A DNA stretch of 63,128 nt, taken from contig DHWF01000023.1 in NCBI GenBank assembly GCA_002413045.1, forward strand, positions 8,373 to 71,500. The letters run 5' to 3'. Position 1 is the stretch's first letter. Each line of letters starts with the position of its first letter. The notes below the pieces were generated by a model. It saw nothing but the letters and a program-made list of their open reading frames with translations, ran no database searches and had not been told where the DNA came from. The DNA is from Chloroflexi bacterium UBA5189. GTDB taxonomy: Bacteria; Chloroflexota; Limnocylindria; Limnocylindrales; CSP1-4. Both the position numbers and the translations under genes were made by a program. This document shows, in pieces, positions 49,803 to 57,718 of this stretch.

Positions 49803-50393
49803 GTGATCGGCTCGATCGGTACGCGACTACGGCTCGTCCTTCGGCAGCCCGGGCCGTCGCTGCGCGCGGCCGCCCTCGACTCGACCGGACTCCCCGAGAT
49901 CGACTTCGTCGCGTACTCGACGAGCGAGCGCCTCTCGGGCCGGGTGCGGCTCGACAGCGCACGCCTCACCGACATGCTCAACGCCAACGAGGAGTTCGTC
50001 CTCGTCGACGCGCTCGCGGAGCGGCTTCCCGACGGCGGCTCGATGGTCGTCCCGGAGATCCTCGTCCGGCGCAACGAGCTCGCCCTCGTGCGCGCGGGCG
50101 GGCCTCGCGGCAATCGCGCCCTCCGGATCCCGACCACGACCCATCGGCTCGTCCTGCGCACCGGCCGCTATCTCGTCGCCGGCCGTCTTCACAGCCGGTT
50201 CGGCCAGGATCCCCTCGCCGCGCTCCGAGCGCGGGACCCGATGGTGCCGCTCACCGACGCCGCGATCATGTTCCGCGTCGGGCCCGACATCATCGAGGAG
50301 CCCGGCGGAACCATCGTGGTCAATCGCGACCTGGTCGAGTGGGTGAGAAAAGGCGAGCTCGACGCCCGCAGCTTGGATTTGCCGGCTTCCTGA
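49803..50393 (+). CDS. conserved protein of unknown function
   Basis: 196 residues from GTG at 49803. The protein is mostly beta-strand with regular charged residues (IDFVAYSTSERLSGRVRLDS; MLNANEEFVLVDALAERLPD) and no membrane segment, resembling a small beta-sandwich or PilZ-like binding domain, but no motif allows a name. The C-terminal RKGELDARSLDLPAS is hydrophilic. It precedes the CoA-transferase gene by about 107 bases. Confidence 0.6.
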   Translation: MIGSIGTRLRLVLRQPGPSLRAAALDSTGLPEIDFVAYSTSERLSGRVRLDSARLTDMLNANEEFVLVDALAERLPDGGSMVVPEILVRRNELALVRAGGPRGNRALRIPTTTHRLVLRTGRYLVAGRLHSRFGQDPLAALRARDPMVPLTDAAIMFRVGPDIIEEPGGTIVVNRDLVEWVRKGELDARSLDLPAS

Positions 50394-50500
50394 CCATCGC
50401 CTGCGATCGCCGTGCTGGCGACCCACGAATCCTCGAGCCGATGGCGAGCGGGGCGTCGCCTCGGGCCTCGGAGAGTTCCGGGGTCGATGGACTGACCTTC

Positions 50501-51760
50501 ATGATCGACCCCGGCGAATACCATCGGCGCGTGGTGACGCCGAACCGGGGCCCGCTCGCTGGAATCCGCGTGATCGACTGTTCCACCGTGCTCGCGGGGC
50601 CGTATTGCACGATGCTGCTCGGCGATCTCGGGGCCGACGTGGTCAAGGTCGAACCGCCCGAGGGCGACGCGACGCGCGGCTGGGGCCCGCCGTGGGTCGG
50701 CGATATTGCGGCCGGAGCCCGCACCGCGGCGTACTACCTCGCGGTCAATCGCAACAAGCGGAGCATCCGGCTCGACCTGTCCGGTGACGATGGGCGCGAG
50801 GTCCTGCGGCGGCTGTTGCGCGGCGCCGACGTCGTCGTCGAGAACTACCGCGTCGGCGGCTTTGCGCGGCTCGGGTTCTCCGACGACGAGCTTCGGGAGC
50901 TGAATCCGGCGCTCGTCCATCTCGCGATCAGCGGCTACGGCACGCGCGGCCCCGACGCCGCGAAGCCCGGCTACGACTTCGTGATCCAGGCCGTCGGCGG
51001 GCTCATGTCGATCACCGGCGAGCCCGACGGGCGCCCGATGAAGGTCGGCGTCGCGATCAGCGACGTCGTCAGCGGGCTATTCGGAGCGGTCTCCGTGCTG
51101 GCGGGCCTGCTCGCGAGAGATCGTGGCGTGGCGGCGACAGGCAGCAGCGGCCAGCGCATCGACGTCTCGCTGCTCCAGAGCACGCTTGCCGTGCTGGTCA
51201 ACCAGGCGCAGAGCGCGCTCGTGACCGGCCGCCAGCCTATTCGGCGCGGCAACGCCCACCCGAGCATCGTTCCGTACGAGACGTTCGCGACGGCCGATGG
51301 CGAGATCGCGATCGGGGTCGGCAGCGAGCGGCAGTGGGCAAAGCTCGGGCCGGTCGTCGGGTTGCCGGAGCTCACCGCCGACGTGCGATTCGACACCAAC
51401 GGCGAACGCGTGGAGCATCGGGACGAGCTCATCGCGATCCTTGCGGGCCTGTTCCTGGATGGGTCGAGCGCCACGTGGCTCGCGCGCCTCGATGAGGCCG
51501 GCATCCCCGCCGCTCCGATCCTCGATTTGCCTGCCGCGTTCGGCTCTCCGCAGGCGATCGCGCTCGGCGCGCGCGTCTCGCTCGAGCACCCCGCCCTGGG
51601 TCCGGTCGACCAGGTCGGCATCCCGTTCGAGCTCTCGACTACGCCCGCCTCGATCCGCACCCCGCCGCCCCTCTTGGGTGAGCAAACGGATGAGATCCTC
51701 GCTGAGGTGGGCTACGACGAGGATGCGATCGCTGGCCTGCGACGAGGCGGAGTCGTCTAG
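50501..51760 (+). CDS. family III CoA-transferase (CaiB/BaiF type)
   Basis: 419 residues from ATG at 50501; GTG at 50531 or 50534 is also plausible and closer to the usual start. The signature GPLAGIRVIDCSTVLAGPY, LLGDLGADVVKVEPPEGDAT and NRNKRSIRLDLSGDDGREVL opens the family; the catalytic Asp is in KPGYDFVIQAVGGLMSITGE. Length is normal. It moves CoA between an organic acid and an acyl-CoA; the acid is unknown. A 30-base inverted repeat starts 20 bases after the stop. Confidence 0.92.
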   Translation: MIDPGEYHRRVVTPNRGPLAGIRVIDCSTVLAGPYCTMLLGDLGADVVKVEPPEGDATRGWGPPWVGDIAAGARTAAYYLAVNRNKRSIRLDLSGDDGREVLRRLLRGADVVVENYRVGGFARLGFSDDELRELNPALVHLAISGYGTRGPDAAKPGYDFVIQAVGGLMSITGEPDGRPMKVGVAISDVVSGLFGAVSVLAGLLARDRGVAATGSSGQRIDVSLLQSTLAVLVNQAQSALVTGRQPIRRGNAHPSIVPYETFATADGEIAIGVGSERQWAKLGPVVGLPELTADVRFDTNGERVEHRDELIAILAGLFLDGSSATWLARLDEAGIPAAPILDLPAAFGSPQAIALGARVSLEHPALGPVDQVGIPFELSTTPASIRTPPPLLGEQTDEILAEVGYDEDAIAGLRRGGVV

Positions 51761-51779
51761 ACGCGGCGCAGTGTCCTTG

Positions 51780-51937
51780 TACGTGTACGAGTTCGACGAG
51801 GTTGACCGGCGGCCGAGTCGATTCACCGCGTCTGCGACCACTTTCTCGTCGATTCCGATCGTCGCAGCGCGCATTTCGACCAGGTTTGCGGTTCGTCACG
51901 AGGAATCCCGGACAACCTCGTCAAACTGGTACAGGTA
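51780..51937. repeat. 30-base imperfect inverted repeat bounding 158 bases
   Basis: 51780-51809 and the complement of 51908-51937 match at 26 of 30 positions (shared core GTTCGACGAGGTTG / GTTTGACGAGGTTG). The spacer of 98 bases has no gene. The element could fold as a long hairpin. It may be a miniature inverted-repeat element, an inverted duplication or a structured RNA upstream of the reductase gene. Confidence 0.7.
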
Positions 51938-52035
51938 GGTGAACATCCACCGTCTGGCAGCCGCTTCACGTGGGCCGGGGCGCGATACCGCTTGCTAGAC
52001 TCGCGCCGCAACGCCGCACGGAGGACCCGATCCAG

Positions 52036-52857
52036 ATGGCCGATTCCCGAGAGCGCTGGGCGCTCATCCTCGGCGCTTCGTCGGGCATGGGCGAGGCGAC
52101 GGCTCGAGCGCTGGCCGCGGCCGGCTACAACATCGCCGGCATCCACCTCGACTTCCGCGCGGCGCTCCAGCACGTCGAGGATCTCAAGGCGGACCTTGCC
52201 GCCGAGGGCCGCGACGTCCTGTACATCAACATGAACGCCGCCGATGACGAGAAGCGCGCCAACGCGCTCGCGGAGCTCGGCTCGCGCTTCGAGGCCGCGC
52301 GCGCCGCCGGCCGCGACCCGTACGTCCGCGTCGTCATGCACTCGCTCGCGTTCGGCAGCCTCGTCCCGTTCATCAGCGACGACCCGAAGGGCGCCGTCGA
52401 TCGCAAGAAGATGGAGATGACCCAGGACGTGATGGCGAACAGCCTCGTGTACTGGGTCCAGGACCTGTATCGCGGCGGCTTCCTCGGCCAGGGCTCGAAG
52501 ATCTACGCGATGACCTCCGAAGGCTCCACCCGCGTCGTGCCGTCATACGGCGTGGTCTCCGGCGCCAAGGCCGCCCTCGAATCCCATATCCGGCAGCTCG
52601 CGATGGAGCTCGGTCGGCTCGGCAGCGGGATCACCGCCAACGCGATCCGAGCCGGCGTCACGATGACGCCCGCGCTCATGAAGATCCCCGAGCACGACAT
52701 GATCATCGCCTCGGCCACCGCGCGAAACCCGACCGGCCGGATGACCACGACCCAGGACGTCGCGAACGCGATCGTTGCCCTCTCGGGCGAGGGCACCGGG
52801 TTCATCAGCGGCGAGGTGATCGGCGTCGACGGCGGGGAGTACGTCACCGGCTCGTGA
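52036..52857 (+). CDS. FabI/FabL-like enoyl-ACP reductase of the SDR superfamily
   Basis: 273 residues from ATG at 52036, with CGGAGGA upstream. The nucleotide-binding motif is GASSGMGEATARALA (residues 14-28). The active site reads SYGVVSGAKAALESHIRQLA, giving Tyr-x6-Lys, the spacing of enoyl-ACP reductases such as FabI and FabL rather than the Tyr-x3-Lys of most SDRs. VMHSLAFGSLVPF resembles the ENR substrate loop. It probably performs the last reduction of fatty-acid elongation. A fatty-acyl function fits loosely with the thioesterase at 13.3 kb. Confidence 0.85.
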   Translation: MADSRERWALILGASSGMGEATARALAAAGYNIAGIHLDFRAALQHVEDLKADLAAEGRDVLYINMNAADDEKRANALAELGSRFEAARAAGRDPYVRVVMHSLAFGSLVPFISDDPKGAVDRKKMEMTQDVMANSLVYWVQDLYRGGFLGQGSKIYAMTSEGSTRVVPSYGVVSGAKAALESHIRQLAMELGRLGSGITANAIRAGVTMTPALMKIPEHDMIIASATARNPTGRMTTTQDVANAIVALSGEGTGFISGEVIGVDGGEYVTGS

Positions 52858-52876
52858 GCGCGAGCGCGGCACGCAG

Positions 52877-53425
52877 ATGACCGATTCGATCCGACCCTTC
52901 TACGCCGACTGGGCCGGCTACAACCGACGCACCGTCGAGGCGATCGCGACGCTATCGCCAGCCGACCTCGCGCTCGAGATGCCCGGCTCGGATCACTGGC
53001 CGATCTGGGCGCTCCTCGCCCACACCGCCGGCACCCGGGTCTACTGGCTCTGCCACGTGTTTGGGGAGCCGGGCGCCGAGACTACCCCGTTCAACGACCC
53101 GAGCGGGATGGGCTGGGAGGACGACCTGGCCGCGCCACGCAGCGCGGCGGAGCTGGTCCACGCGTTCGAGTCGAGCTGGCGCATCGTGGCGGGCTGCCTC
53201 GATCGGTGGACGCCGGCCATGCTCGGCGACACGTTTCGCCGGGAGGGCAGCGCCGGCACCCAGGTCCACACCCGGCAGTCAATCCTCCTCCGCATGATCA
53301 ACCACGACGCCTATCACCTCGGCGAGGTGAACCTCATCCTGGGTGCCAACGGGCGCGAGATGATCGATCCGTGGCCGACCGCCGACTGGCTCGAGAGCGC
53401 GCCGGTCGCGCGCCGCGAGGGCTGA
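52877..53425 (+). CDS. DinB-family four-helix protein
   Basis: 182 residues from ATG at 52877, 19 bases after the reductase. The four-helix DinB/YfiT fold is visible: WPIWALLAHTAGTRVYWL carries the first His and INHDAYHLGEVNLIL carries HDAYH, giving the usual three-His metal site. Members include thiol transferases and damage-inducible proteins; no specific role can be assigned. It converges with apbE, 7 bases apart. Confidence 0.85.
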   Translation: MTDSIRPFYADWAGYNRRTVEAIATLSPADLALEMPGSDHWPIWALLAHTAGTRVYWLCHVFGEPGAETTPFNDPSGMGWEDDLAAPRSAAELVHAFESSWRIVAGCLDRWTPAMLGDTFRREGSAGTQVHTRQSILLRMINHDAYHLGEVNLILGANGREMIDPWPTADWLESAPVARREG

Positions 53426-53432
53426 CCCGGGC

Positions 53433-54404
53433 CTACCTCCAGGGAACGGCCTCGGCTCGAACCCAGCTCGTCTGCTGGCGCGCAGCTGGAGTCATCGATA
53501 GCTCGCCCGCGTCATCGACCCACCATGCCGCGAGCCCACGCCGGCGGGCGGCGGCCGCGATGCCCGCGGCGCCTACGAGAAACAGGCTCTTGGACCAGAC
53601 CTCGGCCCACGCGGGGTCCGGCCAGGCGACGGTCACGGACGCGAGCCCCGCGCCGCCGGGAAGGCCGGTTCTTGGATCGATCAGGTGGTGGACCGGCCGG
53701 CCGTCCGTGTCCAGCCAGCGCCCCAGCCGGGTCGACGACGTTGCGACCGCCTGGTCGCGCTCGAGGACGCAGACGGCCACCGGAGCAGCGCCGCCGGTTG
53801 GGTCCTCGATGCCGATGGACCAGCGCGCCGCCCCGAACAGCCCGTGCGACGCGATGTCGCCGCCCGCTTCGAGGAGGAACCCGCCGGTCATGATCGCCGC
53901 CGCACGGCGCACCGCCCAGCGGAGTGCGAGCCCCTTGCCGATCCCGCCGAGGTCGACGGGCGCCCGGAGTCGAAGTTCGCCTCGCCGTCCGCTCCGACGC
54001 AGCCATCGAGTCGCCGCATCGACGGGCTCGGATGCAATCGGGCGGGTCGAGTGCGTGGGGCTCTGCCGAACGCCCATCGAGCCGAGCCGTTCGAGATCGA
54101 GCAGGACCCGAGCGTCGAACACTCCGTCGGTGATCCGACCGGCGCGGTCGGCCGCGGTGAGGGCGGCGACGAGACGGCGCGACGGCTCGGCGAGAGCGCC
54201 GGTGCGATTCAGTCGCGTCAGCTCACTGTCCTCGCGAAATCGCGACATCGCACGGTCGACGGCGTCGAACTCAACCTGGATCGCTGCCCACGCCGCATCG
54301 ATCGCGGTTGCGTCCAGCCGTCCCGCGACCGTCAAGCGAAGCGGCGAGCCGAGGGCCCGGCCCTCGCGACGGGCAAGCGCGGGCTCGATCGAGGCAACCG
54401 GCAC
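53433..54404 (-). CDS. apbE: ApbE-type FAD:protein FMN transferase
   Basis: 323 residues from GTG at 54404. ApbE motifs are present: MSRFREDSELTRLN, VDLGGIGKGLALRWAVR, FLLEAGGDIASHG and TSSTRLGRWLDTDG followed by HHLIDPRTGLP. The enzyme attaches FMN by a phosphoester bond to Ser/Thr in Dxx(S/T)GA(S/T)-like sites of exported redox proteins. No signal peptide is evident, though ApbE is often exported. It is last in a four-gene operon with a ferric-reductase-like membrane protein, so its target probably lies in that operon. Confidence 0.92.
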   Translation of the reverse strand: MPVASIEPALARREGRALGSPLRLTVAGRLDATAIDAAWAAIQVEFDAVDRAMSRFREDSELTRLNRTGALAEPSRRLVAALTAADRAGRITDGVFDARVLLDLERLGSMGVRQSPTHSTRPIASEPVDAATRWLRRSGRRGELRLRAPVDLGGIGKGLALRWAVRRAAAIMTGGFLLEAGGDIASHGLFGAARWSIGIEDPTGGAAPVAVCVLERDQAVATSSTRLGRWLDTDGRPVHHLIDPRTGLPGGAGLASVTVAWPDPAWAEVWSKSLFLVGAAGIAAAARRRGLAAWWVDDAGELSMTPAARQQTSWVRAEAVPWR

Positions 54405-54412
54405 GTGGCGTC

Positions 54413-54877
54413 TCAGCCGCCGGATGCGCCCGTGGTGGACTGCGTCGACGGATTCTGCACCGACCCAACGGACGTGTGCATCACCGGGAGCTTCACGATG
54501 GCCGGCATCGACCGGCTGACCCCGTCGATCTCGCCGACGAGCGTCGATAGCACGGCCAGTTGCGAGGTCAATGCGTCAAGCGACCCGCCCGCTGCCGCGT
54601 AGGCCGCAACCGTCGCGTTGTAGTCGGCCTGCGCCCCGTCCAGGCGGGCGGCCAGGTCATCGTGGCCGGCCCGCAGCTGCGCCACCCCATCCAGCGCGGG
54701 TTGCCTGGCGGCGGCGAGCCCGGCCTCGGCACGTGACTGGACCCCCGCAACACCCGCAAGCATCAATCCGTAGCCGGCCGTCGAGGCAGCCAGGAGGACC
54801 ACGACGTGGGTCGGCAACCCGAGGTAGGTCCGCGCCTCGCTCGCCGCCGGGCCGGCTGCCGGTCGGTCAGTCGTCAT
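54413..54877 (-). CDS. membrane-anchored protein with TTGAS C-terminal tail
   Basis: 154 residues from ATG at 54877, overlapping the upstream gene by 11 bases. One helix (THVVVLLAASTAGYGLMLAGV, residues about 23-43) precedes an external coiled-coil-like region (AARLDGAQADYNATVAAYAAA). The last residues read NPSTQSTTGASGG. TTGAS resembles the (S/T)GA(S/T) core of ApbE flavinylation sites, although the leading Asp is Gln here and no FMN-binding domain surrounds it. It is therefore a candidate, not a proven, ApbE target. Confidence 0.65.
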   Translation of the reverse strand: MTTDRPAAGPAASEARTYLGLPTHVVVLLAASTAGYGLMLAGVAGVQSRAEAGLAAARQPALDGVAQLRAGHDDLAARLDGAQADYNATVAAYAAAGGSLDALTSQLAVLSTLVGEIDGVSRSMPAIVKLPVMHTSVGSVQNPSTQSTTGASGG

Positions 54878-55349
54878 ATGGTTCGCCGCCGCCGCTCGAC
54901 TGGGTGGTCGTCGTCGATCCCGATCGCGATGCCTGTTTCGCGGCGGCAGCGAGCGATGCCTCGAGCTTGGCGAGCTTGTCCTGCGCCGCGGTGAGACTTG
55001 CCCGAAGCTCCTCCGCCGTCGACTGGTCCGCGCCGGCCCGTGTCTGTGCCTCGACGAGGGCTCCGGAGAGTTGCGCGGTGGACGCCTGGAGGGCTGACAG
55101 TTGGCGCTCGAGATCGGCCGATCTCGATCGCTCCTGGTCGAGGGCGGACTGCAGGCTCTCGACCGACACCGGCGCGACCGTGAGCGGCGCCTGGGTTGCG
55201 GCCCACAGCGAAGCCGCCCGAATGGTCGCCCCGGCAACCAGCAGGGACCCGGCAACCCCGAGGGTCACGAGCAGGCGCCGGAACGACGGCCGGCTGGTGG
55301 CGCGCACCTGGCGGGCGACGGCGGGTGGGGTGACGGTGACGCTGGTCAT
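54867..55349 (-). CDS. membrane-anchored coiled-coil protein
   Basis: 160 residues from ATG at 55349, overlapping the ferric-reductase-like stop by four bases. One helix (LLVTLGVAGSLLVAGATIRA, about 26-45) is followed by a long coiled coil (SLQSALDQERSRSADLERQL; AEELRASLTAAQDKLAKLEA) and a Ser/Thr/Gly tail. It probably forms an extracytoplasmic stalk or scaffold for the redox operon. No named family. Confidence 0.7.
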   Translation of the reverse strand: MTSVTVTPPAVARQVRATSRPSFRRLLVTLGVAGSLLVAGATIRAASLWAATQAPLTVAPVSVESLQSALDQERSRSADLERQLSALQASTAQLSGALVEAQTRAGADQSTAEELRASLTAAQDKLAKLEASLAAAAKQASRSGSTTTTQSSGGGEPYDD

Positions 55350-56068
55350 CGTGAGGCCTCCTCTGCGAGTGAGCTCGAGAACGTCGGGCGTCCGCTGCGG
55401 AACACCCAGTAGCGATACGCGGCGGCGATGGCGACGCCGACGAAGGTGCTGCCATAGATCGCCATCGCGTCGAAGGTGTCGGTGCCGGACAGCATTCCGT
55501 GCATCCAGGCCAGCCCGAGGACCACGAGGCTCAGCCGGTGGAGCTTCAGCCACCAGCCCGCGGGCAACAGGCGCGTCATGCGGGCCGTGAGCCCGGTGAT
55601 CAGCAGGGCGTACATCGACAGTGTTCCGAGGGCGACCGGCACCGTCCGGAACTCGGACAGGCCGGGCACCAATACCCCGATCACGCCGACCTTTGCGAAG
55701 TGGTCCATCGCGATCGAGACGACGTGGACCGCACCGAACGCGATCGTGAACACCCAGGCGTGCTCGTGCCACGGGAACAGGCGCTTCGAGAGCCGCCAGG
55801 TCGACTTGTTCGTGGGATGGCTGAGCACGAGCCCGACGATGACCTGGAAGGTCAGCAGCAGCAGGGCCATGAACCCGGCGGCTCGGCTGCCCAGCCAGAT
55901 TCGGAGCTGCGCCTGATGGTCCGAGGTCGCCGGCAGGACCTGGTCGGTCGTGAACACGATCAGCAGCGCCGCGGTCGCGGCGAGCGCGGTCATCGTGCCG
56001 CCGCTCAAGCGGGTCGAGCGGCTCGTCCGGCCCGCCGCCGGGGCGGCGCCGGGATGAGCTGTTGCCAT
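55346..56068 (-). CDS. ferric-reductase-like transmembrane haem protein
   Basis: 240 residues from ATG at 56068. Six membrane helices carry His residues suited to bis-haem ligation: WHEHAWVFTIAFGAVHVVSI and LHRLSLVVLGLAWMHGMLSG. This is the ferric-reductase-like domain (PF01794) as in MsrQ and FRE proteins. It lacks NAD(P)H/FAD domains, so electrons should come from a partner, possibly a flavinylated protein made by the ApbE encoded downstream. It is the first gene of the operon. Confidence 0.87.
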   Translation of the reverse strand: MATAHPGAAPAAGRTSRSTRLSGGTMTALAATAALLIVFTTDQVLPATSDHQAQLRIWLGSRAAGFMALLLLTFQVIVGLVLSHPTNKSTWRLSKRLFPWHEHAWVFTIAFGAVHVVSIAMDHFAKVGVIGVLVPGLSEFRTVPVALGTLSMYALLITGLTARMTRLLPAGWWLKLHRLSLVVLGLAWMHGMLSGTDTFDAMAIYGSTFVGVAIAAAYRYWVFRSGRPTFSSSLAEEASR

Positions 56069-56221
56069 GCCGAGACCTCGTGCGACCGTCGACGTATCTC
56101 CTGAGGCATCTAACCCGGGGAAGGTTTCACGGGCAACGGCCTCTTCGGTTGTCCGACACATGTCCGATGGTCCCGGCTCGGACGGTCGGTTCGGCACTAC
56201 GCCCGCACGTCCGCCACATCG

Positions 56222-57121
56222 ATGCTGACCTCGCCGGCCCCGACCGGCCGGCAGCGCGCCGGCCGGCACGGCCGCGCCTCCTCCGCCAGCCGAACCGCCG
56301 CCACCGAGGTTCCGACCGAGATGACCCGCGAGACCGTTCCTCCGATCAGCCGCCGCGAGCGCCGGGCGCAGGCACGGTTCGAACGGCCTGCCGCACCGAA
56401 GCGCCGCTCGACCCGGCGCGCAGCTCGCCCGACCTGGCAGTCGCCGCTCGTGCTCGTCACGGTTGCGGCGCTGCTGATCGGCGTCGCCGTGATCGCGTTG
56501 GCGCGGCCTGCGACCCGGGGCGGCACAACGGAGCTCGTGACCCCGCCAACCTCCTATCCAGCGGCCCTCGTCGACGGCGAGGTGGTCGGTGTGGCCGCGG
56601 CGCCGGTCGTGATCCAGCTGTACTCGGACTTCCAGTGCCCCGCCTGCAAGCTGTTCGTGACCACGGAGCTGCAGCGCCTGGTGACCGAGTTCGTCGTGCC
56701 CGGTACGGTCCGGATCGAGGCGCACGACATCGACATCCTCGGCAAGGGCACGCCCAATGAGTCACTCGAGCTGGCTGCCGGCGCCGCCTGCGCCGCGAAG
56801 CAGGGCCGCTACTGGGCCTTCCACGACCTCGTCTTCTGGAACCAGGGTCGCGAAAACCGCGGCGATCACGACGCCGCCTTCATCGCGCGCGTCGCCGACG
56901 CGGCGGGCGTCGATCGGGGCCAGTGGGACACGTGCTTCGCCGCGAACGACGTTCGGCAGCCCATCGTCGCCCGCTCCTCCGGCGCGGCGAGCGCCGGCAT
57001 CAACTCGACGCCGACGCTTGTCGTGAACGGGCAGCGCCTCGTCGGCGTCCCGAGCTACGACCAGCTCGCCGCGCTCATCCGCCAGCTCGCCGCGGCTCCG
57101 ACGTCGTCGGCGACTCCTTGA
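56222..57121 (+). CDS. membrane-anchored DsbA-like thiol-disulfide oxidoreductase
   Basis: 299 residues from ATG at 56222; ATG at 56321 (266 residues) is also plausible. A basic N-terminus precedes one helix (LVLVTVAALLIGVAVIALA) and an exported thioredoxin-fold domain with the active site YSDFQCPACKLF and the cis-Pro region STPTLVVNGQRLVGVP. DAAFIARVADAAGVDRGQWD matches the inserted helices of DsbA. It oxidises or shuffles disulfides in exported proteins. It is co-translated with the VKOR gene through a TTGA overlap. Confidence 0.92.
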   Translation: MLTSPAPTGRQRAGRHGRASSASRTAATEVPTEMTRETVPPISRRERRAQARFERPAAPKRRSTRRAARPTWQSPLVLVTVAALLIGVAVIALARPATRGGTTELVTPPTSYPAALVDGEVVGVAAAPVVIQLYSDFQCPACKLFVTTELQRLVTEFVVPGTVRIEAHDIDILGKGTPNESLELAAGAACAAKQGRYWAFHDLVFWNQGRENRGDHDAAFIARVADAAGVDRGQWDTCFAANDVRQPIVARSSGAASAGINSTPTLVVNGQRLVGVPSYDQLAALIRQLAAAPTSSATP

Positions 57122-57636
57122 TCCGCCGCCGCGCTCGCGTCCGGCCGATCCTGGGTGTCCACCCCGGGCTCATCCTCGCGGTCCTCGACATCATCGGCCT
57201 CGCGATCGCCCTGTACCTGTCGGTCGTCGAGCTCAACGGCGGCGTCCCGGTTTGCGGCCCGCTCCACGGCTGCGAGGAGGTCGCCCGCAGCGAATACAGC
57301 CGGATCGCGGGCATCCCGGTCGCGGTGTTCGGGGTCGGCCTCTCGCTCGTGCTGCTCGCGCTCGCGATCGCCTGGTGGCGGACCGACCTGTACGTCCTGC
57401 TCCTCGTCCACTACGGCCTGTCGCTTGGGGGCGTGCTGTTCGAGGTCTATTTCCTGTACCTGCAGGTCTTCGTGATCGGCGCCGTGTGCGTCTGGTGCAC
57501 GAGCTACGGCTTGTCCCTGATCGCGCGCTTCGTGGTGGCGCTCGGCGTCTGGGTCCGAGGTGCGAGCGCGGCTGTCGATCGCGGTGATCACGGCGCTGGC
57601 GAGCGGGAGGTCGCCGCTGCTTCCAGCGACAGGTAG
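57118..57636 (+). CDS. VKOR-family membrane thiol oxidoreductase
   Basis: 172 residues from TTG at 57118, overlapping the DsbA stop. Four or five helices carry the two cysteine pairs of bacterial VKOR: CGPLHGCEEV (loop pair region) and GAVCVWCTSYGL (CxxC active site), plus Ser-containing SRIAGIPVAVFGVG. It passes electrons from DsbA to quinone. The last 15-20 residues (GAGEREVAAASSDR) are translated from the antisense of an EAL-gene remnant, so the original C-terminus was replaced. Confidence 0.9.
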   Translation: MIRRRARVRPILGVHPGLILAVLDIIGLAIALYLSVVELNGGVPVCGPLHGCEEVARSEYSRIAGIPVAVFGVGLSLVLLALAIAWWRTDLYVLLLVHYGLSLGGVLFEVYFLYLQVFVIGAVCVWCTSYGLSLIARFVVALGVWVRGASAAVDRGDHGAGEREVAAASSDR

Positions 57637-57716
57637 ACGTCAGCCTCGGCCGGTGTCATCGGATGCGCGAAGTAGAAGCCCTGGGCGACGGCGGGGCCCG
57701 CCCGTACCCGGCGCAG
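57588..57716 (-). pseudogene. C-terminal remnant of an EAL-domain gene
   Basis: The minus strand encodes LRRVRAGPAVAQGFYFAHPM and then TPAEADVYLSLEAAA before TGA at 57588. AQGFYFAHPMTPAEAD is the usual end of EAL phosphodiesterase domains (compare GQGYFFARALPADE in the intact protein at 14067). The rest of the gene is gone: the remnant begins directly after the stop of the AttH-like gene and overlaps the VKOR 3' end. Confidence 0.8.
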
Positions 57717-57718
57717 CC

